From Labyrinthula sp. Ha (taxonomy: Eukaryota; Sar; Bigyra; Labyrinthulida; Labyrinthulaceae), in NCBI GenBank assembly GCA_015227615.1, contig JAALGZ010000027.1, positions 489,587 through 553,586 of the forward strand: a stretch of DNA of 64,000 bases, given 5' to 3'. A program made the position numbers and the translations under genes. This document shows, one piece after another, positions 48,061 to 58,860 of the stretch. The notes beneath the pieces are model-generated. The model did no database searches and was not told the DNA's origin. It saw nothing but the letters and a program-made list of their open reading frames with translations. Position 1 is the first letter of the stretch. Each line of letters begins with the position of its first letter.

Positions 48061-49373
48061 GTAAACGGTGATATACTTTTAGAATAATAAGCGACATAAC
48101 GATAGTAGCGAGTCTTGAGTAGGGTGGTTTCGGAATAGTGTTATCTTTGTAGAATTATTCAGAAATAACTGAAAAAAGTGAAAAGTTCTATATTTTTCTA
48201 GAAGATGTTATTATATGTATTCAAAGCTGTTTAATTTTTGCTGAGGTCATTTCAAAATTTGAAATGGCTGAAAAACAAAACGCAACATTGCAATATGGTA
48301 AGTTTAATTGTGCAAGTACTGGGTGAATATTTCTCTGTTTGGAAGCTAAGCCAAATAGTTTTTAAATAAGATTATTAGTAAAGGTCTTTGTAAATTTGTT
48401 TACGAAAAGGTGACAGAAGAAGAATGCATGAGAAAGAGGCTGGCTAATGTGAATCAAAACCCTAAGTTTTCGAAGAAGTGCTGATGAAGTTTAATTAAGA
48501 AAGACAAAAAGGATCTCAGATATGGCTATAGCATACCAAAAAATATTAAATGTATTGATATCAGAAAATTAGAGAAGAATGGATGTTCTTGTAAACACAA
48601 TTGCTGAGAAAAATTTAAAGTTAGGGTCGGTGAATGACTTCAAAATAAAAATTTGGAAAGATTTATTTATAAGGTAGTAAGAATCGACCTTGTTAAGAGA
48701 GGTTATATTCATTTGGGGGATAGCTTAGGGAAATCACTATTCAGAAAATTGGACATTATAAAAATGGCGGGTTCTCTTGATAGCATCCTGAAAGCGATAA
48801 AATCAAAACTAAGGAGAGAGGAAGAACAGTTACATGTGAGGCAGATGCAATTATTAAATACACGAAGTTTAATACAGAAGTTTATCAAGAAGTTTTTCTG
48901 AGGATGTTCCAAAATATTGAAGAAGCGTTAGAACTTTTACCCCTGTGGTAAAGGGGGAAGGTAAGGCTATTGCTAAGCCTATATTCAAACAAGTATCTAA
49001 CTTTATGTAGGTAAAAGAAGCTGATTTCTCATTTCTTATGGGATTAAAGTCGAAGGACAGAACAAGATTCAGAGAATATATTCTAAGTTGTATGCCCTCT
49101 ACATACTAGAGGAAAATAGAAAAAAACAGAAGAGAGAAGGCGCCATTCATTAAGGAAGTCATAAAAAGAACTGAATTTGTTCTGAAACGCACTAATCATA
49201 TACTTCGTAAATCCTGTGTTGGAGCTAACTATGTATGAACAACGATACAGCTCTCTTCTCTTCACTGCGATTATGCGTGTTAGGATCGAAGTATAATCTC
49301 CATACCTGATGATTTTTCATCGAGTATTAAATTTACTACGCAAACTCGAGACTAAATTACTGTAGTACCTGGG
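48061..49373. other. Possible transposon debris upstream of the DHHC gene
   Basis: Frame 48653-48901 (+) encodes about 80 residues rich in Lys, Arg and Leu (IKSKLRREEEQLHVRQMQLL), coiled-coil-like. It is preceded and followed by short charged open segments in other frames (48400-49100). The pattern resembles a worn gag or ORF1, but no diagnostic motif is visible. No host gene is supported. Confidence 0.35.
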
Positions 49374-49380
49374 TTGACAA
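49374..49380 (+). promoter_or_regulatory. TTGACAA element at the DHHC start codon
   Basis: The heptamer lies immediately before the ATG at 49381. If it marks the transcription start, the 5' leader would be close to zero. It is listed because the same motif occurs upstream of four other genes; function is inference. Confidence 0.3.
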
Positions 49381-50232
49381 ATGGAAAATGAAATTCAATC
49401 TCAAAGAATATACTCGTTAACAACAAATTACCGTGTGTATCCCTTCAACATAATTCTCGGCCCTAAACCAGAAAAATCTATCGACGTTTTTCTCTTCATG
49501 ATATTCCTAAACTTTCTGGTTCTCACATTGTTCGGTGCTTTTTCCTTTTCCTTTCTAAAACTGGAGGCATTTCCCCTTGCAGTTGTTACTATTTTCTTTA
49601 TACTTGGAACAACGACTGGATTAATACTTACAGGAACTACTGAGCCTGGTGTTATACCCGCTCGAAGTATGCAGTCGAGTTTAGTCACCAAAGATGGAGA
49701 AAAAGTTTGTGATAAGTGTAGAGTTGTATCGAAAATCAACCACCGTGTGATGCATTGTGCATATTGTAATGCCTGTGTAGCAGAAGTAGATCATCACTGT
49801 GGCATTACAGGAACATGCATTGGTGCTAGAAACAAACAACACTTCTTCATGATGTTAAACTTTCTTGCCGTTGGAACTTATTACATATTTTTTACAGCTG
49901 CTCTGTTGGGTCTTCAATTTTTTCTGGGTAATGAGGTAATACTTATCTTATCACTCGCCCTAAGTGGAGCTGGTATATTAATTTTCTTGTTCATGGTCAT
50001 ATTTTGGATATTTTCCTGGCATGGATTATTGTTGAAAAAAACTCTTAGTTTTGGATTTTGTCAAATTCCTAGTCCATTTTGGTGCTGTGTAGGAAAATGT
50101 ATTGTTAAACCAACTGATAGATTCGTTTATACTAAGTGGATATCAGCTATTGAACGAGAACCTTCTTGCTGGGGAAACTGTTCTCAGCCAAAACAGTTTT
50201 TCTTTGGCAATAATTCACCGCAGAAGGTTTGA
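49381..50232 (+). CDS. DHHC-type protein S-acyltransferase (283 aa)
   Basis: A single-exon gene for an integral-membrane palmitoyltransferase. Four hydrophobic helices lie at about 35-57, 64-86, 155-180 and 185-213. The cytosolic Cys-rich domain between helices 2 and 3 has zinc-binding Cys and His residues (C110-x2-C113, H125/C126-x2-C129, C132) and the active-site DHHC at 137-140. The next residues are GITGTCIGARN where most families have PWVxNCVGxRN. An EPG at 88-90 after TM2 occupies the usual DPG position. The C-terminal CWGNC (263-267) resembles the PaCCT region of ERF2/AKR-type enzymes, although the TTxE motif is not clear. The enzyme would transfer palmitate from its own Cys140 to cysteines of target proteins at Golgi or plasma membrane. 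Length is typical of short DHHC proteins. The gene stands alone between transposon relics. Confidence 0.9.
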   Translation: MENEIQSQRIYSLTTNYRVYPFNIILGPKPEKSIDVFLFMIFLNFLVLTLFGAFSFSFLKLEAFPLAVVTIFFILGTTTGLILTGTTEPGVIPARSMQSSLVTKDGEKVCDKCRVVSKINHRVMHCAYCNACVAEVDHHCGITGTCIGARNKQHFFMMLNFLAVGTYYIFFTAALLGLQFFLGNEVILILSLALSGAGILIFLFMVIFWIFSWHGLLLKKTLSFGFCQIPSPFWCCVGKCIVKPTDRFVYTKWISAIEREPSCWGNCSQPKQFFFGNNSPQKV

Positions 50233-51488
50233 TTTTTGGTGCAGAAGTCTTACTATGGTCTGAATTTTATGTATTCATATGGGATATTTGATAAGTGAAT
50301 ACAGATTAATCTGACAGATGGTTAATATTGGTTAACCCAATCCACGAAGCAGTACGACGTTCCAATTTCTATAACTTTAATTTAACCTCAAGATGAAATA
50401 TATACAAAAGTATTAGTATATATATTGTATTCGGTTGTTCTTCCATTGTTTTTGCTTACTCTACTCTTACAATTGTTATAGTTTTCCTTTTCTATTTATC
50501 TTAGAATGTTTAACTGCAAGATTTCGAAAAAAAAATCCACAGAGCTTGAAGAAAATCTATTAGAAATTAGTTTTATGAAAGACAAATAATCTAACTTACA
50601 TATATTTCTATAGAACTGCTAAGGCAAAATATTGCTGTTCTTAATATTTGCCACTATAGATTTAAATGTTCTTATTCCTTAATTACACTTTTTTTTTAGT
50701 TGAAGAATTAAACTTTGTAAAGTAGGATGTTGAATTTATTCTGTCCCAAACCTAAGATGTGCACATCTGCAAAAAGGGAGAATTTTCCGTTTTAGGCGTA
50801 TAGGTATTATTCGACACTGAATATTTTTGTTCTTACCTGAAATCAAACTAGTAACTAAAGCTTTCTGTGAAGTAAGTTGAACCCCGAAGCGCTGAGTTAT
50901 TATAATTGGAATCTACATCGGGACAATTTATCCAAATCATTAACTCTCATGCATTAGATAGTGTTTAATTTGCTTTTGTCCGTGCTGGTAGGCGTAGAAT
51001 TTTAATTATAAGTGACAAAGCAAAGATAATATTTGTGTGTAGGCTATTTAATTCTTGTTTTTATGATTTGAGTAGTTTAAGAAGTTATATGAATAAATAG
51101 TTTGAGCAGCGTTAGATAGCCCATGGTTTCTTATGGTCTCCCCTAGGAAGGGCTAACTGTATCCTGTGTTAGGATTTTGAAAAATTATGAATTAATTCAA
51201 TCAAGGCAACCAACAAAAACACAACAAAGATTGTTGTATTTGGGAGCTCGAATACTTAGCTACAATCGATTATATCTGTTAGGAATACATAGGAAATAGG
51301 ATTTAAGCCTTGTACTAGATAACTTAGCTTCTTCTGAGTTTGTTTAAGCGCAGTTACTTGTACATCGGATAACGAATTGTGATCCTTTTATAAATAAGTT
51401 TCTTAATCTAGATTTGTGCGCTTCGGTTAGTCACTCGTAGACTGACAAATTGCTATAACAATAGTGTGAAGGCACCAATCAAAGAACT
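50233..51488. other. Intergenic, nothing firm
   Basis: AT-rich DNA downstream of the DHHC gene. The last 350 bp before 51489 contain a TATA-like TTTTATAAATAAG (51394-51406) and could be a promoter or the LTR of the lysine-rich frame that follows. No matching terminal repeat was found. Confidence 0.4.
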
Positions 51489-52046
51489 ATGGTTACGAAG
51501 AAGGGAGGATCCGAGATGATCACTTGTTCGGGGAAGCAAATTCCCTCGTTGAGTGAGAAAGAGCTTTCACAAATTATGGAAGGGAGTCACTCCGCAGAGA
51601 AAGCCCTATCGGTGGATTCGGCTATGGAGAAGAACGAGTTTATGCCCTCTCCTGATTAGTCTACACAGAGAGGAGCAGTTAGATTAGGGGAATCTCAGTC
51701 AGGAGGGAAACCGAAAAAGAAAACTAGGAAAGCAGAAAAGGTCGGATCAAAGATCGGAACTGCAAAGAAGAAAAAAAAAGCAACTTCGAAGACTGCGAAA
51801 TCGGTTGGTAAGAGGTCTGAGTCTGTGAAAGTGAGGACCAAGGAGGGAGTAGGCGATATGGTTGAGATCGTTCAGGTCTCAAATATGGATGTCGATACCC
51901 TATTACCCGGAAGGAAGACTTCCAGAACCGGTGGCGGCAAAGGAAGAAACCCTGAAATCTTGGTTGCTATGGAGACGCAGGCAGTGATGCTCAAATTCTG
52001 CTGCCCACTAAGAACCGATATCTCATTCCGACCTCCACATGCATAG
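51489..52046 (+). pseudogene. Interrupted lysine-rich reading frame, probably transposon-derived
   Basis: An ATG at 51489 opens a frame that is distinctly G+C-richer than its surroundings. It encodes a Ser/Lys-rich product with a basic middle (SGGKPKKKTRKAEKVGSK) and runs to a TAG at 52044-52046; it is broken. Composition resembles a gag or ORF1 nucleic-acid-binding leader. It may belong to the Gypsy fossil that starts about 3 kb downstream, with the hAT relic between them, but I cannot show this. Confidence 0.4.
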
Positions 52047-52186
52047 TAAAATAATGTTAGTGGAAGGCTGCGGTAAATAATTTTTGTCAGGAGCCCATAG
52101 TTTTTCCATAATTTTTTCTGGTTTTCCCGATCCAAACATTCTAAAACCGTTAAGAGAAGAGTATAAACCCACAACTTCGGATTATA

Positions 52187-53773
52187 ATGAGCACTAATTT
52201 GGTGAAGTCAGGCACAGAACTCATCCATGGAGACTCTTCGAGACAGGTAACATTCCTTTTTGCAATAATTAAACCGAATTTCAACGTTGAAAAAGCCAAT
52301 TTAACAAAGAAAGAGTTCGTATTCAAGCTTCTTTGCAGACATTGCCCAAGAAAGATGACTTGGTAGAGTAAAAATGGTTATACTGGTCTCATGGAACCCC
52401 TAAAAATGCACGTGGACCCAGAAACTATTGACACACTAAAAGTAGAACATGCAAGAAAGCGTAGAAGAAAAAGCAAAGACATTCTGGAGTTTAAGAACTC
52501 TGAAAAATCTGATGTTCACAATGAACCTATATTGAGCTTTTTGATAAGGAAGAATATACCCTTGAGCTTGTTGAGGTCCGAAGAGTTTAAGAATATAAAG
52601 AATGCAGTTGACCTCGTTAGTGAGAACATGATGAGAACTCATATGGAGCGCATGGAACACTTTTTTATACAGAAGATCTGACAAGAAGTGGATTTAGAAC
52701 TATTTTGTTAACTCATCGATGATTGGGCTCACCAAGGTTACAGTTTTAATGGTGTTTATTTATGTTTCGACAAGATGAAGAAGATGACGTTTCGCCTTCT
52801 TGGAGTGCTTCCTTTAGAAAAAGAAACCCAGAAAGCAAGTGACATTGTTCCTTTCCTGAAGAATTTGATGAACAAGTTTGGTCTTGATGAATCACTGCTG
52901 GTTGCAATTGTTGCTGATAATACAAACACGAACAAAAAAGTTTGCAGAGATCTTGGAACGCAGTTTGTGGGCTGTCTTAACCGTCGTTTGGCTCTAGGTG
53001 TTAGAGCGTATATCAAATCTGAACAACTGTTAGACGAAGCTTTAGACAAAGTGCAGTTGCTTTTTCGCAAGATCAAGAAATCAAAGAAATTAACAGCAGC
53101 TCTTAGAAAATATACGGATAAAGTTGTTATTCTTCCAAATGTGACGCGTTGGAGTGGAAAATTTCTCATGATGAAAAGGTACCTTGAGATTTGGATGTTC
53201 TGTGCGCAGATTAAAGATAAAGAAGTTAAAGATCTTATTCTGGGACAGCGCGATACAAGAATTCTGGAAAAACATCTCGACTTTCTTGCTACCTGCGATC
53301 GCTACACAGTTGCTCTTCAAACTTCAAAGTTTAACCTTGCAGATGGGAAGAAAGTTGTTGCAAATCTCTTAAGAGATGTCAATAATAATGATTGTTTGTT
53401 GAAGTATTTAGAAGATGATGCAGATATTTTGGCTGAGTTTGGTGCTTTTGAAACTGGAGTGTTTAAAGTTTATTGGGAGGAAGAAGATAAGCTTGATGCA
53501 GGAGAAACAACAGCTTTGACCAGATTAGTAAAATATCCTTCTGAAGAAGAAGCGAAGACTCCACCTGGTGATTCTGTGATTGCAAAGCTCGCTTCTCAGA
53601 AAAGAAAAAGCAAAAAGAAGAGTATTTTCGCAGATGTGAGCTTCATTCCGGCGACTTCGTGCAGTGTAGAAAGATTGTTTAGCCAATACAAGCTGATTTT
53701 TAGTGACAAGAGGAATAGGATGATGCCTGCAACTTTAAACAGGTTTGCATTTTTTGAAGATGAATTAAGATGA
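52187..53773 (+). pseudogene. hAT-superfamily transposase, inactivated
   Basis: One frame runs from ATG 52187 to TGA 53771-53773 with three in-frame stops (TAG 52364, TGA 52679, TAA 52709) and no visible frameshift. The N-terminus has a BED-like zinc finger remnant (CRHCPRKMTW, then GYTGLMEPLKMHV). The RNase H-like core starts with LIDDWAHQGYSFNGVYLCFD (first Asp) and continues with VAIVADNTNTN (second Asp). CLNRRLAL has Arg where hAT transposases have His, and VTRWSGKFLMMKRYLE follows. The C-terminal dimerisation domain is intact (SFIPATSCSVERLFSQYKLI, then FSDKRNRMMPATLNRF). The last 332 codons (from ATG 52775) are open. An acidic frame at about 53830-53957 (DDKEEDEEMVEQMEEEN) may be a displaced C-terminal tail. 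Terminal inverted repeats were not found, so the element's limits are unknown. Confidence 0.85.
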
Positions 53774-53973
53774 GTTGATAGATCACAAAATTCATTTTGC
53801 TATAAAAAAGAAAATTTCAGGTTTCGATGATAAGGAAGAGGACGAAGAGATGGTGGAACAAATGGAGGAGGAGAATAAAGAAGTAGAAAGAGAATATTTG
53901 ACACTTGAAGGATTTCGTTCTTGTAACAAAGAGTTGCATAGCGATGACGAAGCTTAAGACATAAGGGTTGTTA

Positions 53974-55200
53974 ATAAGTTTTTATCTTTTCTTCATATAA
54001 ATATATATTACTTTGTAAAAGTTTGGCCCAAACTTAACCTTCTGACCTATGTAACTCTTGAGAGTAAGGTGCAGTTTGTGCAGAAAAAAGCAATGATATT
54101 TTGGGAAATTTGCGAGTGGTTGCGGGGACGTCCGGAATTTCTCCACGCTTGCCAAGGTCCTGCCATTTTTTTCTCAAATTTTAGCGTCCCCACAAAAATC
54201 CAGGGAAAATGTTGAACCCACCAAATCCACAGAAGTCGATTTGAGTATCACTGCTTACAAGACATGTAATGTAGTGAATTAAAGAAAACACTACCAGCGA
54301 TTCCTACTTTCAAAACATTTTTCTATGAAAAAGAGACTAATTAAAAAGTTCTTTCAACAAGAATCCATATCATGATTGCACTAAGTATGGACTAGGATAT
54401 TCTGTTATGTGTTCTGTTATGGTTATGTGCTGTGCTAAAGATAAAATATAGTTAATATAGTAAGGAGTTTTGATTATTAAAGAAACAAGAGGAAGTAATA
54501 TATATTTGGTACATTTCCCTAATGAAAAGGAAATAAAGGTTCCGTTGCTGAAGAATCTAATTACATGATCGCAAGGAACAATTAATTTTGGAGTTAAGAA
54601 AATTAGTTTATATAACCAGGAACATTCCATCTTGAAAATATTTAAGAGTTGAATTAGAGAGATAAATTTACTTAGTTAAAAGTCGAGTGGGTTGGATTAG
54701 ATGCTCTAGAATCACACAACTAACTCTTTGTAGTACTCTTTATGGTTATCATATATAATATCACCAAATATTTACGGAGAAAAAAAATAAAATTCCAATT
54801 TAGTACAGAGTCTTTATAGATAGTTTACTATCCCTTAAAAAAGGACCAACAACAAAAGTATCTGTTAATATAAACTATGCTATAGATATACCTTCACTCT
54901 CAGATAATATTGTTTTTCCTTTTTCAGAATCGGAAGGATCAGGTGATAATGGAGATATATAACTAACTAGGGCCAATAGATGTTATAGTTTTGGTTAGTG
55001 TACACAATATTTGCGTAATACATCCCACTTGGAAAAACTAAAACCAAGAGTATCGACCGATCAATAGTTTCGTTTAGTACTGAAGGTATGGAAGCAATAT
55101 ATATTAAAGTCAAGACAATATATTCCTGCAATGGGAGAAGATTTCTACCGGAAGTACTTGGGTATTAATAGACAAAAAAAATAAGACTTCATTATTATTA
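53974..55200. other. No gene; possible transposon junk
   Basis: 54120-54195 is G+C-richer and holds an imperfect inverted pair (TGCGGGGACG at about 54121 and AGCGTCCCCAC at about 54182) that could form a hairpin or mark an element end. The remainder up to the Gypsy pol traces is AT-rich. Short frames at 54370-54630 (-) are not convincing. Confidence 0.35.
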
Positions 55201-56932
55201 GAAACATTGAAGTCGGTGCTGGTGCAGACAAGATAGAAGTTAATAAAACTAACGTTAGGATGGAGGGAATGCAGGCGCAGAAAAAAGGAGAGACTACCAG
55301 TGAAAAATAGAGTGGATCTGTAGCTTAGGAGAATTAGTTCTTTATCCTGCTTGTAGATAGGCGTGTTTATCGAGATAAAAAAGATTCTCGAGAAGAATTT
55401 TACCTAAATATTTGTTTTGTGAGAAAACTAGAGCTTCTTAACGAGAGTTTCTCGGGAAGAGTTCTCTCGTTAAGATCACCTACTTGTAGACAGTGTTTAT
55501 GCTTATGCATGTTCAATGAACTAAACAAAGCTACCATAAAGTTACAACCATTAGGTACAATGTTATCCCGAGTACAGATATTAATGGACAAAGAATTTTA
55601 CCTTTTGACTAAGAGAAGGAAGATTTCCTGTATAATCGCATGGTCCACCTAGTTAAAGCCGGATTCATCCAAGTTATCCCAAACCCCAATATGGCAGTTG
55701 ATGTACCCTTGGTGGCAAGAAAAGGAACCCAAGAGCCCCGGGTTAGTATCGAACTTTAGACTATTGAACAGGGTTACAAGAAATTTAAAACTACATTGCT
55801 GAAAAAGATATACAATCGGATCGTATCAATGAAAATGAATTTTCTTAGACTTCGATTTACTTTCAGTCTTTGACTACTTTGTCAGTGAAAATTTGGCAGG
55901 GAAGTTACTTACTTTCACAACTCCATGGTGTCATGTATTCATTTTTTGAACATCTCGGCATATTGTATCGCCCTCTAGGTTTTTCCATGCGACAGATGGG
56001 AGATGTGTTGATGCTGACTGGCTTTTGACCTCGGGATGCAATGTAGTGGATAGGTAATGGTATTATGAAGAGGATATGCTGGATGAAACCGAAGATAGTA
56101 GCGCAAGATTCCTGTAGCAAATGAAGAGGAAGTAGTTATACTTTAAAGCTAGAAAATATAAGCTAGTGGCGGAAAGACTAACATTTTGTAGACATGATGT
56201 GCATAAGCTTGAAAAAAATAACAATAACTGCAATACGCTGTTGATTGACAGAGTGAAGCTAGCATATATACATGTAGTGGCGCAGCTAATAAATACAGCA
56301 AACTTCATATCTACAGCTATCCCTGGACTTTCTATAATATGGGAACTGTGGTTGGGAACTGTTACAATGACTGGGAAAGTAAGAAAATATAGAACAAAAT
56401 CTTAATTGACAGGCCGGAATAAATAATGTATCTCATGATAAAATAATACAAGTCATTAGAGATTCCAGAATACATTGTCCAGGTTTTTACAATTCAAAAG
56501 AAGAATTATATTTATTTTCAAATGCCATCGACTGACAATATTCCATTTTTTATCCTAAATGTTTGAAAAATTAGTTAGGTTAAATCCTTTAATGATAAAC
56601 TTTAGAGTTTTAACCATGAGTTCAAGTGTTCTTTTGTTACGTATTTAAGTTGGTATATATCATGCAAAGATTTTTCCAGTGTTGATGGCAGTAAAAAAGA
56701 TCCTTGCTATCTGAAACATAATGCCCCGTAAACTATGTTGTTTAATAATCAGAAAAATCTGGGATATATTTTTAAATAAAAGGAGACGAAGTTTAAGTCT
56801 AAGGGATCGGGATTTAACTGCTGTGTCATCGAACTTGTAGAGTTAAGTCTAATAATATATTATTTAAGCTGTTATTAGAGTATTTCTGCTGACTATTTTC
56901 GCAGAAAGTTAAACTCTAAATAAAAGAAAAGC

Positions 56933-56940
56933 GGGGGGGG
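56933..56940. repeat. G8 homopolymer in the Gypsy fossil
   Basis: One of three G runs inside this fossil; the others are about G10 at 57455-57464 and G9 at 58942-58950. They are notable against the low G+C background. Confidence 0.7.
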
Positions 56941-57553
56941 TGGAACTGGAAGTTATTTGTAGAACTGTCTCTTCTGGTATAACTGCAGAACAGTTATTAT
57001 CGATAGATACCATTATATAGGAGAATGGTGCATTACTAAGGTTTAAGTCATCTATGAAAAACCAACCAAGAATGAAAAGTCAAAGATAATGTGTTAGACC
57101 AGCTGGCCCTTAGAACATAGCAACGATAGACATTTTTCTTAGCTGTTATCGAAGAACATTTTCAAGACGATTAATTTATTTGAAAACATATCACAATGTA
57201 GATTGGAGAATTTCGACAATAGATTTCACCTCTGGATATCTGCAGACTTGTGAAATGTATCTCCGATATATCCTAATAACCTCTACTCGATGGATATTGC
57301 TTGGGAAGATATAGACAACATACTCGTGCTACAGATTCAGAAGAAGGTAGTAGGGGATAGGTTGCAGGAACTATGGAAGAAATATAGTAAATTGGTGATA
57401 ACCAGATCAGTAATGCCTCTGATTCCTCTACGTATGTACATGTTATAAAACTAAGGGGGGGGGGTAGAAATATGAAGCATATTTTCTTGGAAAGAGCTAG
57501 TCTCTTGACGCCGAAACTTGGATTTTGTTGAAGAAGGCACGCAATATTTTTAA

Positions 57554-58187
57554 ATGATAACTAGGGGTGTTATTTGATAAAAAATATCAATAATTATTTG
57601 GTAATCATTTTGATTCTGATTATCAATAAAAGAATCTACATTTTGATTGATTAGTAATAAAAGAATTTTCATTTTAATTATCAAATATTAATCAATAGTA
57701 AATAGGACCACCTGGCATTGGAACCAAACAGTTCAACAACATATTTTTTACTTATGCTACGCACGAAAACACGCATAAATAGACTATATAGTCCGGAATA
57801 ACCAGTAACAGAATGCAGTAGGGTGATATGTTGGGTTTCTTAATGAAATAATATGCTACGGTATAACGGTAAGGCTCCTGCTTTATTACTACCTCAGGCC
57901 AGATTTGGCAAAAAGGTTTGTTACAGTAAAATAAGGTTCCACCGTTAAGAAACTTTAGTTATATGCTCCGTTCTTAGGAGAATTCCATACGGTGGCAACA
58001 TGAAATATAGCTTTTCTTGACCTCTTAGTCCAAGGCCATGTGGCCAAATTAATTATTGATTATCAATGATAATCAATAATCAATCAAAATAATTTGGGAA
58101 TCATCAGAATCAATCAATAAGAATAATATTTCAAAATTTTTTTTTTGATAAATTATCAATAAATCAAATAACACCCCTAATGGTAAC
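57554..58187. repeat. 8-bp target-site duplication flanking the MITE
   Basis: ATGATAAC at 57554-57561 and ATGGTAAC at 58180-58187 flank the MITE and agree at 7 of 8 positions. Eight base pairs is the target duplication length of hAT transposons. Confidence 0.75.
57562..58179. mobile_element. hAT-type MITE (non-autonomous DNA transposon), 618 bp
   Basis: It starts TAGGGGTGTTATTTGAT and ends with the exact reverse complement, giving 17-bp perfect terminal inverted repeats, inside an 8-bp target duplication. Subterminal regions are dense in TGATTATCAAT-type repeats in both orientations. A hairpin with 13-bp perfect arms lies at 58052-58064/58068-58080, and a GGCCA-TG-TGGCC palindrome at about 58034-58045. 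It has no coding capacity. TIRs starting TAGGGGTG and 8-bp duplications are typical of hAT elements. The single mismatch in the duplication and perfect TIRs indicate insertion later than the surrounding Gypsy copy. Confidence 0.9.
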
Positions 58188-58860
58188 AATGACATTAGCC
58201 AAAAATAAATTAAATTGTACAAACAACGTTTAATACAACCTAGTGAGAAATCAAAGCTGGGGAGGTGTTGTTAGCTAATTTTCATTATATTTGTTTGAAA
58301 GGCTAGGTCTTGTCACTAGTAGTTAGTTTCACACAGATAAAGATACTCAGAAAATTTTTATTTGCACATGTAACTAAATTAGTATCCATGCTATGGGTTT
58401 GGAACATTAACTTCCATTTGAGAGACCAATTTGCATTGATAACTCACAGAGGGCTACGATTTATTGCGAGTATAGTAGAGAAGTTTCTTAAAGAAACCAG
58501 GTGTGATCATAAGTTCGCCGCCACCTATTTCTAGGACACTTCTGCTGTATTAGAAGTAAAGAGCTAACAGATTTTGAAGCATCTGTGTAACTTGATTAAT
58601 CAATTCAGTATGGATACTAAGGATTGGCTACAAACACTACAAATTTTACAAGAGTTTACTACTCAGATCCATTAACATTTATTGTTTTAAGTTTATCACC
58701 ACTACAATTGATGAAAAAGACATTTGAGCGTAAATGTACCGTGTGGGTGTTTACAAACAGCTTGGTAAGACTTTGTTTCAGACGATGTAGCAGCTATTGC
58801 TATACCGAAACACAAGGATAGGGGAGTTACAGAAAAAACTATATGATGCGGATTAAACAT

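Larger units (their letters stand above)
55300..58860 (+). mobile_element. Fossil Ty3/Gypsy LTR retrotransposon (pol), split by a MITE
   Basis: Plus-strand pol traces in Gypsy order. RT begins near 55636 (HLVKAGFIQVIPNPNMAVDV, the block before the first catalytic region) and continues to about 56180 with segments such as FSMRQMGDV and LVAERLTFCRHDV. The integrase zinc-binding region is suggested near 57290-57560. Integrase core and end lie at 58190-58620, with FLFAHVTKLVS and the strong block IVEKFLKETRCDHKFAATYF at 58465-58524. A hAT-type MITE (57562-58179) sits between these two integrase parts. Limits are uncertain: gag could lie upstream, and a repeat at 60780-61010 could be terminal. The copy is broken many times (more than ten) and is old. 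Confidence 0.7.

Noticed and set aside
52364-52711. Stop-codon reassignment explaining the hAT frame
   Set aside because: All three different stop codons occur in the frame, while the host genes end normally at such codons and contain none internally.
53775-53957. Short intron linking the hAT frame to the acidic frame downstream
   Set aside because: The only GT available leaves the TGA stop in the upstream exon.
52090-54160. CAGGAGCCC (about 52099) and CAGGACCTT (minus strand, about 54163) as hAT terminal inverted repeats
   Set aside because: Only the first five bases agree and no 8-bp duplication flanks them.
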